NCBI GenBank assembly: GCA_009774765.1
Contig: VSOK01000028.1
Coordinates: forward strand, 1 to 7,609
DNA length: 7,609 bases
DNA from: Bacteroidales bacterium
Lineage (GTDB): Bacteria; Bacteroidota; Bacteroidia; Bacteroidales; UBA932
Direction: 5' to 3'
Positions 7,519-7,609 of the stretch are shown here, piece after piece (position 1 is the first letter of the stretch; the number at the start of each line of letters is the position of its first letter). A program made the translations under genes and the position numbers. The notes under the pieces are model-generated. The model saw only the letters and a program-made list of their open reading frames with translations, made no database searches and was not told the origin of the DNA.

Positions 7519-7550
7519 CAAATATAGCAAAAAGTCTCGGCAGAAGCAAA
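7519..7550 (-). promoter_or_regulatory. Predicted Bacteroides-type promoter of the AraC-family regulator gene
   Basis: On the minus strand, TTTG (7550-7547) is followed by 20 bases and TATATTTG (7526-7519), a full match to the Bacteroidota TTTG / TAnnTTTG promoter. The start point would lie near 7513, giving a leader of about 14 bases before the ATG at 7499. An ATAAATTT 8-mer lies 4 bases upstream of the -33 element (7562-7555), as it does, 3 bases upstream, at the operon promoter. Confidence 0.7.
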
Positions 7551-7583
7551 GTAAAAATTTATGATGACGCGAACCAGCCGACC

Positions 7584-7609
7584 AAAAAAAAATACCCCGC
7601 AAAAAAAAA
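7584..7609. repeat. Two A9 tracts separated by 8 bases at the right edge
   Basis: The plus strand has nine A at 7584-7592, then TACCCCGC, then nine A up to the window end at 7609. On the transcribed minus strand these are T-runs upstream of the regulator promoter. They may be bent-DNA A-tracts or the T-tail of a terminator whose stem lies outside the window. No hairpin is visible within the window. Confidence 0.4.

Noticed and set aside
1..7609. Mobile element, CRISPR, tRNA or defence genes
   Set aside because: No transposase or integrase motifs, terminal inverted repeats, regularly spaced repeats or tRNA-like sequence were seen on either strand.

Overview
This window looks like part of a polysaccharide utilization locus (PUL) from a Bacteroidota genome, most likely order Bacteroidales. 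The evidence is an adjacent SusC-like TonB-dependent transporter and SusD-like lipoprotein, Bacteroides-type promoters (TTTG, 20 bases, TAnnTTTG), several lipoproteins with short lipoboxes, and mostly AT-rich leaders without Shine-Dalgarno sequences. I cannot name a genus. Base composition is moderate and looks even along the window, with no obvious foreign segment.

Every gene is on the minus strand, so transcription runs from the right edge to the left edge. In that order they are: (1) an AraC-family regulator with an N-terminal cupin-like sensor domain (7499-6621), with its own promoter; (2) an 81-base gap holding a second promoter and candidate operator sequences; (3) a family GH5 glycoside hydrolase lipoprotein resembling subfamily 7 endo-beta-1,4-mannanases (6539-5215), split by a single missing base near 6368-6370; (4) a SusC-like outer-membrane transporter (5182-1985); (5) a SusD-like surface glycan-binding lipoprotein (1969-158); (6) the first 51 codons of another surface lipoprotein, probably a SusE/SGBP-position glycan-binding protein (155 to the left edge). 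Gaps between genes 3 to 6 are 32, 15 and 2 bases, which supports one operon. The locus probably continues left of the window.

Inferred model: the surface or periplasmic GH5 enzyme cuts a beta-mannan-type glycan, SusD and the truncated lipoprotein capture oligosaccharides at the cell surface, and SusC imports them using TonB energy. The AraC-type regulator would sense a product and activate the operon promoter just downstream of its own gene. The mannan substrate is inferred from the GH5 sequence alone.

I found no RNA genes, CRISPR array, insertion sequence, integrase, defence genes or clear intrinsic terminator. I see no sign of an undescribed system. The most noteworthy points are the frameshifted GH5 gene with a nearby G8 tract, the two near-identical promoter architectures with a shared 8-mer, and the strong Shine-Dalgarno before the susD-like gene.
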